This document shows, piece by piece, positions 28,211-43,017 of a DNA stretch of 64,000 bases. A program made the position numbers and the translations under genes. The stretch's first letter is position 1; every line of letters begins with the position of its first letter. A model generated the notes under the pieces. The model saw only the letters and a list, made by a program, of their open reading frames with translations, searched no databases and was not told the origin of the DNA. The stretch is from Cacajao melanocephalus (lineage: Eukaryota > Chordata > Mammalia > Primates > Pitheciidae): contig CAUYLG010075687.1 of assembly GCA_963573385.1 (NCBI GenBank), forward strand, positions 33,741 to 97,740, given 5' to 3'.

Positions 28211-28400
28211 CCCCCCTCCCCCCCATTCCCACTGAGTTCCTTTTTACAGTAATTTTATTCTCTTTCATTTTGGGGACCTTTCTCAAATGTCTGGTGGTTG
28301 TTAGTTGTCCATTCACATTTAACGGTGAGGCACTGAAAAAACAGTTGATAGATCTGCAGGTGGAAAAGACTTCCTGACTTCAAAGATGATCTGATGGAGC
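27742..28400 (-). repeat. Old L1/HAL1 ORF1-like region, part 2, minus strand
   Basis: Continues the interrupted element: GTGCTGGGCACTCAATTAAC directly follows the LTR, then plus-strand landmarks such as TTCCAGGATATTTCTTCAATT. It probably extends, more diverged, to about 29000. It hosts a pyrimidine tract. Confidence 0.5.
28134..28227 (+). repeat. (CT)n tract followed by C-run
   Basis: About 94 bases of near-pure pyrimidine: CT dinucleotides from about 28171, then a C-rich end. A long homopyrimidine mirror-type tract that can adopt triplex structure. Confidence 0.95.
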
Positions 28401-29306
28401 CATGGCCATTTCATTAGAAGACTCTGAAGCATCATTACTTGCAGGTCTTTTCTTTGGGGCCAGTTTCCCACAGAAGAAAATCCTCCAGATCCTCCAGTCT
28501 CCAACTAGGAGCATAGACATCTGTCCAGGGCTTTCTAGAAGCTGTGGGGAGAGGAAATGCAGTGTTTCACCCATTCACCATTTAGATTTCATCTTAATCT
28601 CCTCAATTTCTTTAGCACCAGCAGCACCATCCTCAGCTGTGCCTAGAATCCTAGAGATCAGAATTACTGTGGTTCTGTCTCTCCAGAGAAACCTCCACTT
28701 TTCTGAGGGTGAAGGAGGTGTTACCTGACTGACACCTTGGAGGAGGAGCATCTAACTGCCCCTTTTAAGGACTTTCAACAAATCCCTTCTCTGCAACCTC
28801 ACATTCAGAGGTCCTTGCTGGGGTCCTCTGTGAAATTTGACTTTCTGGAGTTCTCTGTGAGATTTGACTCAATTCCAGCTTTCTCTGATTTTCTCAATTA
28901 ATTACCCACTTTTCCATCTCCTTTTTAGCTTCAAGGTTGGGATGGCAACTCCTGTCTGCTGTTGTTCTCTTTGTCCTCATTGATTCCTTAACTGACATTT
29001 TAACAGACCTAAGAACTTTTCTAACATTCCAAAAATTCTGAGTGCCAAAACTCATCTGTCCCCAAGGATCAGGAAGGATATTGCAGTCCTGTGATTTACA
29101 AACATGTTTCCTCACAGAGTCACCCCCTTCTCTGTGAGAGTGTGAGGCCATGGAGGCAAAACCCTCAGATTCTAGTCTTTTCTTTTCTCTATCATTCACT
29201 ATGTAATCTCAAACAAGTTCACCAAAATTTTTGTCCCTCAGTTTTGTCACTCATCAAATGAAGGCAACAGTCAAAAAGCAAAGATTTCATCTAAGAATCA
29301 ACTTGG
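28401..29306. other. Diverged sequence, possible HAL1/L1 remainder
   Basis: No gene recognised. May be the 5' side of the minus-strand L1/HAL1 element. A faint MIR (plus) may lie at 29190-29262 (TGTAATCTCAAACAAG, CTCAGTTTTGTCACTC). Confidence 0.3.
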
Positions 29307-29500
29307 GGCCGGGCGCGGTAACTCACGCCTATAATCCCAGCACTTTGGGAGGATCACGAAGTCAGGAGTTCGAGACCAGCCTGGCCAACATGGTAAAACT
29401 CCATCTCTACTAAAAACACAAAATTAGCCAGGTGTGGTGGTGCATGCCTGTAGTCCCATCTACTCGGGAGGCTGAGGCAAGAGAATCGCTTGAGCCTGAG
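29307..29500 (+). repeat. Truncated Alu joined to a second Alu
   Basis: GGCCGGGCGCGGTAACTCACG head, left arm with a deletion (GGGAGGATCACG), then a right arm that stops at GCTTGAGCCTGAG, where a second Alu head begins. No A tail lies between them. Confidence 0.9.
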
Positions 29501-29800
29501 AGCCACTGGCTCACTCCTGTAATCCCAGCACTTTGGGAGTCCAAGGTGGGTGGATCACCTGAGGTCAGGAGTTCCAGATCAGCCTGGCCAACAGGGTGAA
29601 ACCCTGTCTCTACTGAAAATACAAAAATTACCCAGGCGTGGTGATGTGTGCCTGTTATCCCAGCTACCTGGGAGGCTGAGGCAGGAGAATCACTTGAACC
29701 CAGGAGGCTTAGGTTGCAGTGAGCCGACTGTACTCCAGACTGGGCAACAAGAGTGAAACTTCATCTCAAAAAATAATAAAAACATAAATAAATAAATAAA
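29501..29800 (+). repeat. Second Alu of a three-Alu cluster
   Basis: Starts within its head (CACTGGCTCACTCCTG), runs through both arms, and ends in a mixed tail of AATAATAAAAAC and AAAT units. Confidence 0.93.
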
Positions 29801-29807
29801 ACAATTG

Positions 29808-30106
<299 letters not shown>

Positions 30107-30117
30107 AAAACAATTGG

Positions 30118-32055
<1,938 letters not shown>

Positions 32056-32089
32056 GAGCAGATAGGCTCCAGGATATACAGCTGGCATC

Positions 32090-32600
32090 TAGGGTAAGAG
32101 AGGAAGGGCTGTAGTGAGGTGAAGCTAAACACGTAAGTATAGGCCAGATCACGAAGAGCCTAAGATTCTAGACTAAGGCACTGGGATTTTATCCAGAAGG
32201 TAATGGAGAGTCACTGCAGGGCTTTTTAAAACAGGAAATAGGCATGGTCAGACATGCATTTTAGAAAGATCCTTCTGACTGCAAGGAACACTCAATTGAG
32301 GCAAGTTAGAGTGGAGGAAAGGAAGGATGCTTTCTTAGAATAGTCCTGCACAGCACTTGGCTGTGCTACAGCAGTCCAGGCTGCATTCTGCAGTATTAAC
32401 GTAACTCAGAATAGCACTTGGCCATATACACACTACAGCAGCCCAGGCTGCAAAGAGTGAGAACTTGAACCAAGAGAATGGCAGTAGAACAAGGGAAGAG
32501 ACTAGGGCTCAAAATATTTAAGAAGTAGATACTTTGTCATATGATCCAGTTGCATATGGCAGACAGGGTCAGGGCAGAATCTAGTTTCTGACTTAGGAGA
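32090..32600 (-). repeat. L2 LINE relic with internal duplication, minus strand
   Basis: GGCCAGATCACGAAGAGCC, GGGATTTTATCCAGAAGG, GGTCAGACATGCATTTTAG and CTACAGCAGTCCAGG follow the antisense L2 3' region. The segment with AGCACTTGGC and CTACAGCAG(T/C)CCAGGCTGC occurs twice (about 32335-32385 and 32402-32452), an internal tandem duplication of roughly 65 bases. Confidence 0.65.
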
Positions 32601-33129
32601 TTGTGGCAAGGGTGTTCTTCCTCTGGCCTTGTGATACTGACCCCATCACCGTCTGCCTCCCCAGGATCCTATCCCATCCATTACTCTTTTTCACTCCTGG
32701 GACTCTTTTACCACAGCTTATAAGATATTCAAGCCTCTCCTATGCCAGGAAGCAAAGATGTGTTGGACACCTACTCTGTGCCAGTCCATCCCTGAGTTAG
32801 CCGAAGGAGTTAAGAGCAAGAAGAAGTCATTTATCCTAATCCCCAAATCCATCTTCAGGGTTGATCAAATAACATCAGGCCATTTCAGAAATGAAGGCTT
32901 TTTGTTTAAAACTAGTGATGCCAGCCCCTGTATGAATATTCTATCTAGCAAGGTATATGGCTAGTGACAGATGACTTGTGAGTGATCCTCCTGGGCTGTG
33001 ACAGGGTGCTACAGGTCTCTGTCAAAGGTGCTTGCTCTGGAAAAAGCCAAGGGGTCAAGGAGAGACATCTGAGCAGGCTGGATGTGTCATGAAACAGGCC
33101 CCTTATGGCTCAGGGCTTAGCTCTTCATG
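32601..33129. other. Unique sequence, no gene recognised
   Basis: Between two L2 pieces. Two 60-70-codon ORFs without family features. Confidence 0.4.
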
Positions 33130-33250
33130 TCATTCATTCAGCAAATATTTCTTATGGGCTCATCATACAACAGGTGCTGCACTAGGCTCCAGGAAAACAA
33201 CAGTGAGTAAAATGGACCCGATTCCTGCCACCAAGGTACCTAGAGTTTAG
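33130..33250 (-). repeat. L2 LINE 3' end, minus strand
   Basis: CATTCATTCAGCAAATATTTC, GGTGCTGCACTAGGC and AACAGTGAGTAAAATGG: the antisense L2 3' end in standard order. Confidence 0.75.
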
Positions 33251-33445
33251 TTTCCACATCAAGGCTTAAAGTTCCACCATCACAAGCAAAAGCACACTCT
33301 CGGCCAGGGCCTCTGTCTTCTGCCAGGGGAGTACATCAAAGCAGGAATTTCTTAATAGCTCATTTCCTCCTAAGATCCACTCATTAGAAAAGGGGCCCCA
33401 TAATAAAAACAGGCATCATTATTTTTGTAAAAATGGGTTGATCCA

Positions 33446-33746
<301 letters not shown>

Positions 33747-33974
33747 TCACACGCTGTTTTGTAATCTATTTCTAGTTAGCTATAAAGATATATTAAAGCC
33801 TAACATCAGAGTTCAGAAAGAAAGAAGAGGTTGATTCTCAAGGGCTCAAAGTTCAGCAACACTGGGAACTCAGTCAAGTCAGCAGAGCCCAGCACACAGA
33901 AGAAGAGATGGAAAGATAGACAAGCAGAGTTCCGGTCCTAAATGGCATATTATTGGCATTAGGAAATCGAGCTA

Positions 33975-34277
<303 letters not shown>

Positions 34278-34917
34278 GGAAATCAGGCTAGAGAATGGAT
34301 AACAGAAGGAAATGAACATGAGGCAGTGTGAACTAAAAGAGATTGGATCTAGGCAAAGGATTTGAGAAAGAACCATGAGGAATGCACAGCCAAGAAGAGA
34401 ATGTGATACCAATAAAAACATCATATGAAACAGCTGCTGCTGCCCCAGATCCGACTCATTCTAAGGGTGGAGGCAATCTGGACTTCAGGTAAATAGCAAT
34501 CCCTTGTCAGAGACACGAAGGGAAAAAGAAAGGAAAAAAAAAACCTTTGCCCAATTATGTCCTTGGACAGTCGTGGGCAACCTTTTATAGGCTGGGATCA
34601 TTTACGAGACATGAAAAGGTTTACGGGTTGCTTTTTTTAAAGCGAAAAATAAAAATAGCTGTATTTAGCCCTGGGGTGGGAGTTGAGCACAAATTCTTGA
34701 AGCTTCACTTGCCTATTTTACTGAATAGAAGAATGTCAAGAAAAACAGCTCTACTCCTCAAGCACTACAGTCTAACATTTGTGCATATTTGAGAAGTGGG
34801 GACACAGAAGCCGTGCTCCAATCTTTGCATTTCGCAGTGAGAATGAGAGCTACGTGGCAGAGCCAAGGAGGTCTCCAACAGCCCTAAGGCTGCGGGTCAC
34901 CTCACCATGGTCCCAGC

Positions 34918-35010
34918 TACTGTGCTGGGCAGTTTACAGACATCATCTCATTTAATCCTAGCATGATTCTAAATATTGGTCCAGCATCCTGTCTATGCCA
35001 CTGGGTAAGT
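34918..35010 (-). repeat. MIR SINE fragment, minus strand
   Basis: TGTGCTGGGCAGTTTACAG, ATCTCATTTAATCCTAGC and GTAAGTAAGTGAG in antisense MIR order. Confidence 0.5.
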
Positions 35011-35798
35011 AAGTGAGAAAAGATGGAATACCTAATAGTCTATGTATTTGTAGCCTGTAAACACTTGTTCTTCCACGTAAATCATTAGCTTATTTCAGAT
35101 AGCCATGGTCCACCTTGCCCAGCAAGTGAACATCTCTTAGAATAATTATATAAATACATAGGGTGCCAGGATGTTACCTTTGAAAAAAAAAAAAGAAAGA
35201 AAGAAAAAGAAATCCTTTGGCCATAGAAGCATCTTCAAAGATTTCAGTTGTCCAGCCAAGAGGGGCTTCAAACCACTCAAATTTATTATCAAGCAAAATT
35301 GTAGAATCATTTTCAGAGGCAGGAAACGAAAGTCTTCTATGATTAAATATCCTTTCAAAAAATCCCTTCCAGGATTAACATCCTCCAACATTTTCTGTGT
35401 TGCGACACTAAGAAAATTAAGATCTAAACGCTTGATCCTAGCTATTTTTAGAGGAGAGACCAGAGAGTTAATTTATTTTAAGAACTCGGATCAAGATCCA
35501 CACAATTTGACATTCACTTCTTCATTCAAAGGTCACTAAAATGCATACGTCAGACATCTGCTGCTTTTTTTTAAAGAATGCTGAATTTTAAACCCAGTAA
35601 GTCTAAAAGCAGCTCTAATATAATCTACAAATGACCTTACTAAGTCTTTCTACATCCCATAAAAGTATATTAATTGTATCATTTTATTTAAGTTCCCAAC
35701 TTGCTGTGATGTATTAGCATATTAAAATTAACTCTGCAGTCCCTAATCATCTCACCTTCTGAGCCAACTTACCAGGACAAATTTGATAAAATTATAGT

Positions 35799-35812
35799 AC
35801 CCCCTTGTGGTG
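35799..35812 (-). promoter_or_regulatory. Possible CTCF-like motif
   Basis: ACCCCCTTGTGGTG on the plus strand reads CACCACAAGGGGGT on the minus strand, near the CTCF core. It lies in repeat-free DNA. Binding is untested. Confidence 0.25.
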
Positions 35813-37439
35813 TTACCTTCCTACCCTACTAGGATGGTTTGCAATATTATATTTTTTAAAAATCTTCTTCCACTAAGATCAGTGGATAACTAATTAACCT
35901 TTTCTAAACTCTAACAAAATCATGGGAAAACTAAAGGAGCTATCACCAGATTGTGAGAAACCAATGAGACAATGTATCATTTCATGATAAAGAATATTTG
36001 GAGCCATATATATTATTTTTAATGGAAGGCAAACACTTTTAAGAAATATTTTCCATAGACTGATCTATGTAGTCAAATGAAAGTACACAGCTCTGAAATT
36101 ACTCACTGGATTTTAGTTCGCTTTGACAACAAACTCAAATAACTGAAGGGGAGGAAATGGTATTTTTTGACTGGTAAGCCAATAATAAATTCTTCTCCAA
36201 TCAAGAAGGAAAAGCAGGTAAAATTGAAATGCAATGATTTTGTTCCTCATAATTCATCCAACTTTTTTCTAGCAAGTCTAATTTGACTACATATCACTAT
36301 CATTGCTTCCAAATACCCTTTGCTATTTTTATTTTGTTAAAGTTTATAATGTCATTTAACAAAATGAGTAAGACTTTTGGGCATATACTTAGATACAAAG
36401 GTTTTCCTGGCTTTATTTTTTTCCCCTATCTTTAGCTTGCTATTCTGCACCTCAAAAGATCCCCCACTCCTGTCTCCTGATTTCTCCACTGATTGATTTT
36501 CATCTTATACTAGAATAGGCTTTTGTCAATAAGGTTGGGAATCATGGAATAGATGAATGAGATAAGACTATCCTCAATATTTTGGAGATCCCTAAAATAA
36601 TTACACTTAGGTCAGAGGATCTCATAAGAGATCCTGTTTCTGTTTCTCACCGGAAGAAACAGAAAAAGATCTCGCCTATGAGTTAATCTATTCACTGTCA
36701 ACAAAATAGTAATTTCATATTCATAGAATGTCCAAGTACCTAACTAGAGATTCAAACCAGTTCATTTTTCGGATTAGTACTACTTTGAGTTCAGCAGTAC
36801 TGCAGTTTATCTCTGGCTCAAGCTAGTAAGCAACCAATTTACAATGAAAATATCAAGAAGCTTTGTTTCAATTTAGTTCAAGTTCAGGTTTAATAAAATA
36901 ACATATCAGAAAACAGAGATTGAGGGTTCCAAGGGTGCAAGCAGGTGCGCAAGAGAAAAGACACTACTGGCCCAGGGCCACAGTGCGCAACTCTAAGGGG
37001 CACCAAGTACATCAGGTTCTAGGGAGTAAACAACACAGTACAACCCAGCAGCCCTGCAAAAGCCGGAGTGACTGGACAGTGCCAAGTAGTCAGAGAAACC
37101 CCAGGGGCCAAGAAGAAATCTGGGGAGAGAGCAGAAATGTCAAGAAGGGATTTCTGTAGTTATTTGCCTTGGAGTATGACATAAACCCTTCTTCCACCTC
37201 CCCTCCAAAATCAACTTCTCTTTTAATACTTTTATATAAGTGAACCTGACTTCGTACTATTGGTTTTTGTTTCCATTAGCAGGTTCCAATGGTGGCATCA
37301 TTTGGGGCTTTGTGGTGGTGACCAAGCAGAGCTGCACCTCAAATCCTCGTGGGCTCAGTGCATAAATGGAGTGTAATGATGGGGGACCCAGAGGATGGGG
37401 GAAAGCTGATTTCTGAGTTACACAAAGTTATAATTTAAA

Positions 37440-37740
37440 AAGTAATAAAAGCTGATACAGAGAAGCTGTGAGAGAACAGAAAAGGAAGTACCTTTTCTAT
37501 TGCCTCAGAAACAGAAGCATCATGGAGAAGAGACCTTTAAACTGAGTCTTGAAGGATGAGTAACAATCATCCAGGAAAAGACAAATGGAGAAAGGCATTC
37601 AGCAGAGACAACAGCATAAGCAAGGAGCGGGCATTTAGGAGTGGCCAAGGAGCCCAGTGTGGCTGGAGGGGAGGGGAAGTTCTGTTCCATTCCATGCCAT
37701 CAGGAGGTTTATTCTGGGGAGCTGTTAATAAAACCCTTTA
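37440..37740 (-). repeat. L2 LINE relic, minus strand
   Basis: AAACTGAGTCTTGAAGGATGAG, GGAGAAAGGCATTCAGCAG, ACAGCATAAGCAAGGAGC and CCCAGTGTGGCTGGAGGGG are antisense L2 3' region landmarks in the expected order. Confidence 0.75.
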
Positions 37741-37823
37741 GTCACACACCATTGACATGTTGATGGGAATGAGTATCTCTGCATGGCTACTAGCCCATCT
37801 TTCTACATTTATAAAACTTCTTG

Positions 37824-38101
37824 GCCACATGCAGTGGCTCACAACTATAATCCCAGCATTTTGGGAGGCCAAGGTGGGCAGATCACTTGAGCCCAAGATT
37901 TAAAGACCAGCCTGGGCAACATGGCAAAACCCCATCTCAATAAAAAATACAAAAATTAGCCAGGTGGGTTAGTGTGTGCCAGTAGTCCCAGCTACTCGGG
38001 AGGCTGACAGGTGAGAGGATGGTTCGAGATGAGGAGGTCAAGGCTGCAGTAAGCAATAGATTGCACTGCACACCAGCCTGGGCAACAAAGCAAGATTCTG
38101 T
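37824..38101 (+). repeat. Alu element (AluJ-like) without A tail
   Basis: Head TGGCCACATGCAGTGGC, both arms, stops at AGCAAGATTCTG with no A tail, so the 3' end was lost after insertion. Confidence 0.9.
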
Positions 38102-38281
38102 TGGGCTTGCTCATATGACCGGTCTTAAACAGTGGAATGTGGACAGAAGGACAGGGCTAGGTCCAAGCTGAGGCCTCGAGAAGCATTATGTCTTTCTTCC
38201 TGCCCCTCTTGGCACATTTGTCCTCTGCCAGGAGAAGAGTAGACCCCACTTAGCCTTAAGTCCCAGAAAGAGGAGAGACAT

Positions 38282-38680
38282 TGTTATGAGTTGAATTGAG
38301 TCTCCCAAAATTCACAAGTTGAAGTCCTACGTCCCAGTACCTCAGAATGTGACTATATTTGGAGATAATGCCCTTAAGAGGTGATTAAGTAAAAATGAGG
38401 CCCTTAGGATGGGTCCTAATCCGGTCTGAGTGGTGTCCTTACAAGAAGAGGGAATTTGGACACCAGAGACACTAGGGGCACATGGGCACAGAAGAAAGAC
38501 CATGTCAGGGCAGAGAGAGGAGGCACCATCTGCAAGCCAAGCAGAGAGTCCTCCAAAGAAATCAGCCCTGCCAACGCCTTGATATTTGACTTGTAGCCTC
38601 CAGAACCATGAAAACATTCATTTCTGTTGTTTAAGCCATCCCCCTGTGGTATTTTGTCATGGCGGCCCTAGAAGCTAACA
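38282..38680 (+). repeat. MLT1-type MaLR LTR, plus strand
   Basis: TGTTATGAGTTGAATTGAG start, CAGTACCTCAGAATGTGAC, GTGTCCTTACAAGAAGAGG, CCTTGATATTTGACTTG and GGCCCTAGAAGCTAACA end. All are landmarks of MLT1 LTRs of the ERVL-MaLR group. Nearly full length; no internal sequence adjoins it. Confidence 0.85.
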
Positions 38681-38791
38681 CGTGTGGAGCAGACCTAAGC
38701 CCAACTTAGAGCCTAAAGCAGAGCCTCTTCAGCCAAACCACAGATCATGAGCAAAAATAAAGTGTTTATGGCTGTAACCTACCAACATCTT

Positions 38792-38847
38792 GCTTGTTAT
38801 GCATGTAACAAGCAGTTGCTTGTTATGCAGCTGCTTGTTAAGCAGTA
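38792..38847 (+). repeat. Short GCTTGTTATGCA repeats and hairpin
   Basis: Three close copies of GCTTGTTA(T/A)GCA and one inverted partner (GTAACAAGC at 38805-38813), able to form small hairpins. Confidence 0.7.
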
Positions 38848-39109
38848 TTATGGTGGCAAAACCTGACCAATACACTTTCATGCCTCAATTCACAGCCGTT
38901 TGGCTTCTGAACACCTGCAGAATTGTTCCTGCTAAAAAAAAAAAAAAATACCATGTGGTGTTGGTTAAAAATTTTAACAATAAAAGAAATAGACACAAAT
39001 AGAGAACATCAATCACCTAAATACCAACTGAGACAACTTCTTCGTCCTTATTTTTTCTGATTTTGCTTTTGTGTGCCCTTGGAGATTGTGAGATCTAAAA
39101 TAAAATCAT

Positions 39110-39290
39110 CTAGGTTCAGATTTTTCTGGTTTTATCATTTACCAGCTTTGCCACCTTGAGCAAATTACTTATCTTCTCCATATGTCAATTTTCCCATCTG
39201 AAAATTAGAAGTATAACACTACCTCCCTGAGAGTTGTTAAGAAGATTAAGTGAATGAATTAATGTTGCAACACATAGTGTATTTTCAATC
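39110..39290 (+). repeat. MIR SINE, plus strand
   Basis: CCTTGAGCAAATTACTTATC, CAATTTTCCCATCTGAAAATT, ACTACCTCCCTGAGAGTTG and AGATTAAGTGAATG: textbook MIR order. Confidence 0.85.
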
Positions 39291-39780
39291 ACATTCACTA
39301 CTGGTATCACTCGTTTGACTACACTAAGAAGCAGCTGCTGACTCATTTTGCTCTGTCCCTCTCCAGCCCACTCCAAAATCTCAACCACTCTCAAATCCCA
39401 TGCCAGAAATCTGTGCCAATCCTTTTTTTTCTTTTCATTCTGAACCATCCTTCCAATGGACTCTCCTCCACTCCTCTGGCTTCTGCTATACCTACTCAAA
39501 TCTATACCTTTACTCTCGGCTTCTTTCCGAACTCCAAAGCCACACTTTCTGCTGCCTGTTAGGCATCTCCAGGCTTTACTTTGGAGGATCCTGGTGTAGC
39601 CCTACACTGGCTGTAGATGACCATCAGACAGACTATGATCTCCCAAGGAGAAAAGAGACAAAATTTCATCCAAGTAAATATTTTCATGTCTTCGATAGCT
39701 TCATAAAGATAATATGTCATAATGAGGATCCTAAGACATACCGAAGTCACTAGAGGTAAGAATCATAAGTTGAACTATCT
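39291..39780. other. Unique sequence, no gene recognised
   Basis: A 117-codon plus-strand ORF (39400-39753) overlaps ORFs on the other strand and shows no family features. Confidence 0.4.
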
Positions 39781-40290
<510 letters not shown>

Positions 40291-40375
40291 TTTACTTTCT
40301 TTCAGAAAGAAGGCCTGCATAATTTCTCAGACATTAAAACAAGCACTCCTGTTGCTATTTTAATAATGGTATTCA

Positions 40376-40672
<297 letters not shown>

Positions 40673-40962
40673 GGCCAGGTGTGGTGGCTCACATCTGTAA
40701 TCCCAGCACTCTGGGAGGCCGAGGCGAGGTCAAGAGATTGAGACCAGTCTGGCCAACATGGTGAAACCCCATCTTTACTAAAAATACAACAAATTAGCTG
40801 GGCATGGTGGCAGGCGCCTGCAATCCCAGCTACTCAGGAGGCTGAGGCGGGAGAATCCCTTGAACCCAGGAAGCAGAGGTTGCAGTGAGCCAGATCGTGC
40901 CACTGCACTCCAGCCTGGCAACAGAGCGAGACTCCATCTGAAAAAAAAATAATAATGATGAT
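40673..40962 (+). repeat. Alu element inserted in the tail of the first
   Basis: Complete dimer with a deletion in the left arm (GGCCGAGGCGAGGTC). Its tail is A9 then TAATAATGATGATG. The outer duplication shows that it entered the tail of the upstream Alu. Confidence 0.95.
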
Positions 40963-40974
40963 GACGGTATTCAC

Positions 40975-41215
40975 CAATATTTTGGGGGCCAGGCACTATT
41001 TCAAGTGAAATGCCATCCACATATTAACATGCTGGCTCCCTCAACAACGTTATGATGCAGGTCTTAGTACTGTGCCCACTCCACATATGGGGAAACAAAG
41101 GCCCAGAGAGAGAATAACTTGCCCCAAGTTGCACAGTTGTAAGCAGCAGTGATTGGACCCAAATCCCAGCAGTCTCCTTACGGGTTGAATTGTACCTGCT
41201 ACCAGAAGCCTTGAT
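40975..41215 (-). repeat. MIR SINE, minus strand
   Basis: GGGCCAGGCACTATTTC, ATGGGGAAACAAAGGCCCAG and ACTTGCCCCAAGTTGCAC, then GATTGGACCCAAATCCC: antisense MIR in order, near full length. Confidence 0.85.
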
Positions 41216-41583
41216 CTTAACAACCACGGCCTCAGGAGTCAAGCACTGAACTGCCTCTCTAGTAACTGCTGGAATTCCCTCTCTAGGGCTGAGCACCAGC
41301 AAGGCAGATGCCACTGGAGGAACATTTCCCCGTTCCAGCACCCAGGAGGCCCCACCTCGGGGCCTGACCCAGCCTCTCTCTCCTCTGTGCTCCATGCTGT
41401 CTGCAACCAGCTTCCTATAACTTGTGGTTTCTGCTCCACCTTCGTGTCAGCTTTCATGCATCTTCGGCTTACCAAAGAGCTGACTTGGGCCCTACCTGAC
41501 ATGACCCTTTAGTTTAGCTTCCCACCACTAACTGGCAACAGTTTCTGTCTCTGAGTCAGATTCCTGGAAGAGAACATCACATT
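41216..41583. other. Unique, GC-richer sequence
   Basis: Overlapping minus-strand ORFs (123 and 87 codons, 41024-41502) cover part of it and run into the MIR. No domain seen; judged non-coding. Confidence 0.4.
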
Positions 41584-41711
41584 TTTTTAACACAGGGTTT
41601 CACCATGTTGCCCAGGCTGGTCTCCAACTCCTGGACTCAAGCCCAAGCTGATCCACCCACCATGGCCTCCCAAAGTGCTGGGATTACAGGCATGAGCCAC
41701 CACACCCAACC
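41584..41711 (-). repeat. Single-arm Alu, minus strand
   Basis: Complement of one Alu left arm, with GTTTCACCATGTTGCCC and GCTGGGATTACAGGC, ending CACACCCAACC. Possible duplication GAGAACA/AAGAACA. Confidence 0.85.
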
Positions 41712-41882
41712 CTGAAAAAGAACACTGGACTGGTCACTGGCCAGTGAGTGGAAACACTGGCATTAATGAGGTGTCCATCTCTGAGCCAATTAATTGAATA
41801 GGGTGGAGAATTGAATTCTCATAATTGAGAGAATTAGAAATATCTAGGCTAAAAAAAAGAATACTTAAAACAAAAAATGACT

Positions 41883-42162
41883 GGCTGGGCAGTGGCTCAT
41901 ACCTATAATCCCAGCACTTTGGGAGGCCGAGGCAGATGGATCACTTGAGGCCAGGAGTTCGTGATCACCCTGGCCAACATGGCATAACCCTATCTCTACA
42001 AAAATACAAAAATTAGCTGGGTGTGCCTGTGGTCCCAGCTACTCGGGACGATGAGGTGGAAGGATAGCTTGAAGCTGGGAGGCGGGGACTGCAGTAAGCT
42101 GAGATTGCATCACTGCACTCCAGCCTGGGTGACAGAGCAAGACCCTGTCTCAAAAACAGAAA
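41883..42162 (+). repeat. Alu element, plus strand
   Basis: GGCTGGGCAGTGGC head (three bases short), both arms, and a right arm shortened near GGTGTGCCTGTGG. AAAAATGAC/AAAAGTGAC flank it. Confidence 0.93.
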
Positions 42163-42305
42163 GAGAAAAGTGACCTAAACTTGGGGAAACTATCACAGGA
42201 AGAGACTTCACCTCTCCCAGCTTTCCCTTGATGGTCAGGGGCGTGATGTCCATGTCACTGGTATGATGAAGTAGACACAATCAGGAAGGTCCATCAAGAG
42301 ATTTC

Positions 42306-42362
42306 CTTTTTTCTATAATTTTTTATGTTCACTTTTGTGGGTACATAGTAGCTGTATATAGG
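42306..42362 (-). mobile_element. 57-bp L1 3'-end insertion with perfect duplication
   Basis: A short block starting CTTTTTT and containing GTGGGTACATAGTAG. On the minus strand it reads as an L1 3' terminus (CTACTATGTACCCAC followed by an A-rich end). TCAAGAGATTTC occurs perfectly at 42294-42305 and 42363-42374. This is the product of a severely 5'-truncated LINE-1 integration. Confidence 0.8.
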
Positions 42363-42374
42363 TCAAGAGATTTC

Positions 42375-42785
42375 TACCTAGGTGAGGTAGTGGCTTTAAA
42401 CAAGCTCTGAGATCCCTATGAATTTGTGGAAAATTACAGATTAGTTGAAAAATGTATGGACCTTAGATAAATATTTTCAATGTTCTCCAAAATACCAGCT
42501 TTCAAATTATGGAAGTTTCTTTTTCCCATCACGAAGCACACTCAGACAGCATCTGCAGAAATACCAGAGACAGCCAAGGAGATACTGTACACCAGAAGGA
42601 ACCTTATCAGCCACCATCTTTGGTGACACTTATCACCCTAATGGTCATGAGTCCTTCCTAATAAAATAAAATTAAATTCCACCCATCAATTAGAATTAAA
42701 TAACTAATTAACAGTTTCCAGATTCCTTGAGTGTCTCATGTTATAAGGTATCCACAATCGTCTAGGATTTATTTTTAATTGCTGA
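42375..42785. other. Unique sequence, no gene recognised
   Basis: No repeat or gene recognised. Confidence 0.4.
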
Positions 42786-42931
42786 TTTTTTTTATTTTTA
42801 TAGTAAGAGACTGGTCTCACTTTGCCACCCAGACTGGAGCACAGTGGTACAATCATAGCTCTTTGCAGCTTTGAGCTCCTGGTGTAAAGCAAGATGTGCT
42901 GCGATTATAGGTATGAGCCATTGTGCATGGC
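42786..42931 (-). repeat. Diverged Alu arm, minus strand
   Basis: T-rich start, CCACCCAGACTGGAGCACAG, ATCATAGCTCTTTGCAGC and GATTATAGGTATGAGCC, ending CATGGCC. One arm only, with a deletion in the middle. Confidence 0.8.
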
Positions 42932-43017
42932 CAACTACTGAAATTTATCTACTGTATAACCATGTTAGGTGCTACACTAGATCAGAGGCAGGATACAAAG
43001 ATAAGACTCACTGCCTG

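Larger units (their letters stand above)
34293..37439. other. Repeat-poor unique sequence
   Basis: About 3.1 kb holding only a MIR relic and an A-rich patch (35184-35209). The 122-codon ORF at 35171-35539 begins with lysines from the A-rich patch and has no domain. 36920-37159 is an open frame of 79 codons, also without family features. Confidence 0.4.

Noticed and set aside
35171..35539. 122-codon basic ORF
   Set aside because: Begins with lysines encoded by an A-rich patch and has no recognisable family features; no promoter or Kozak support.
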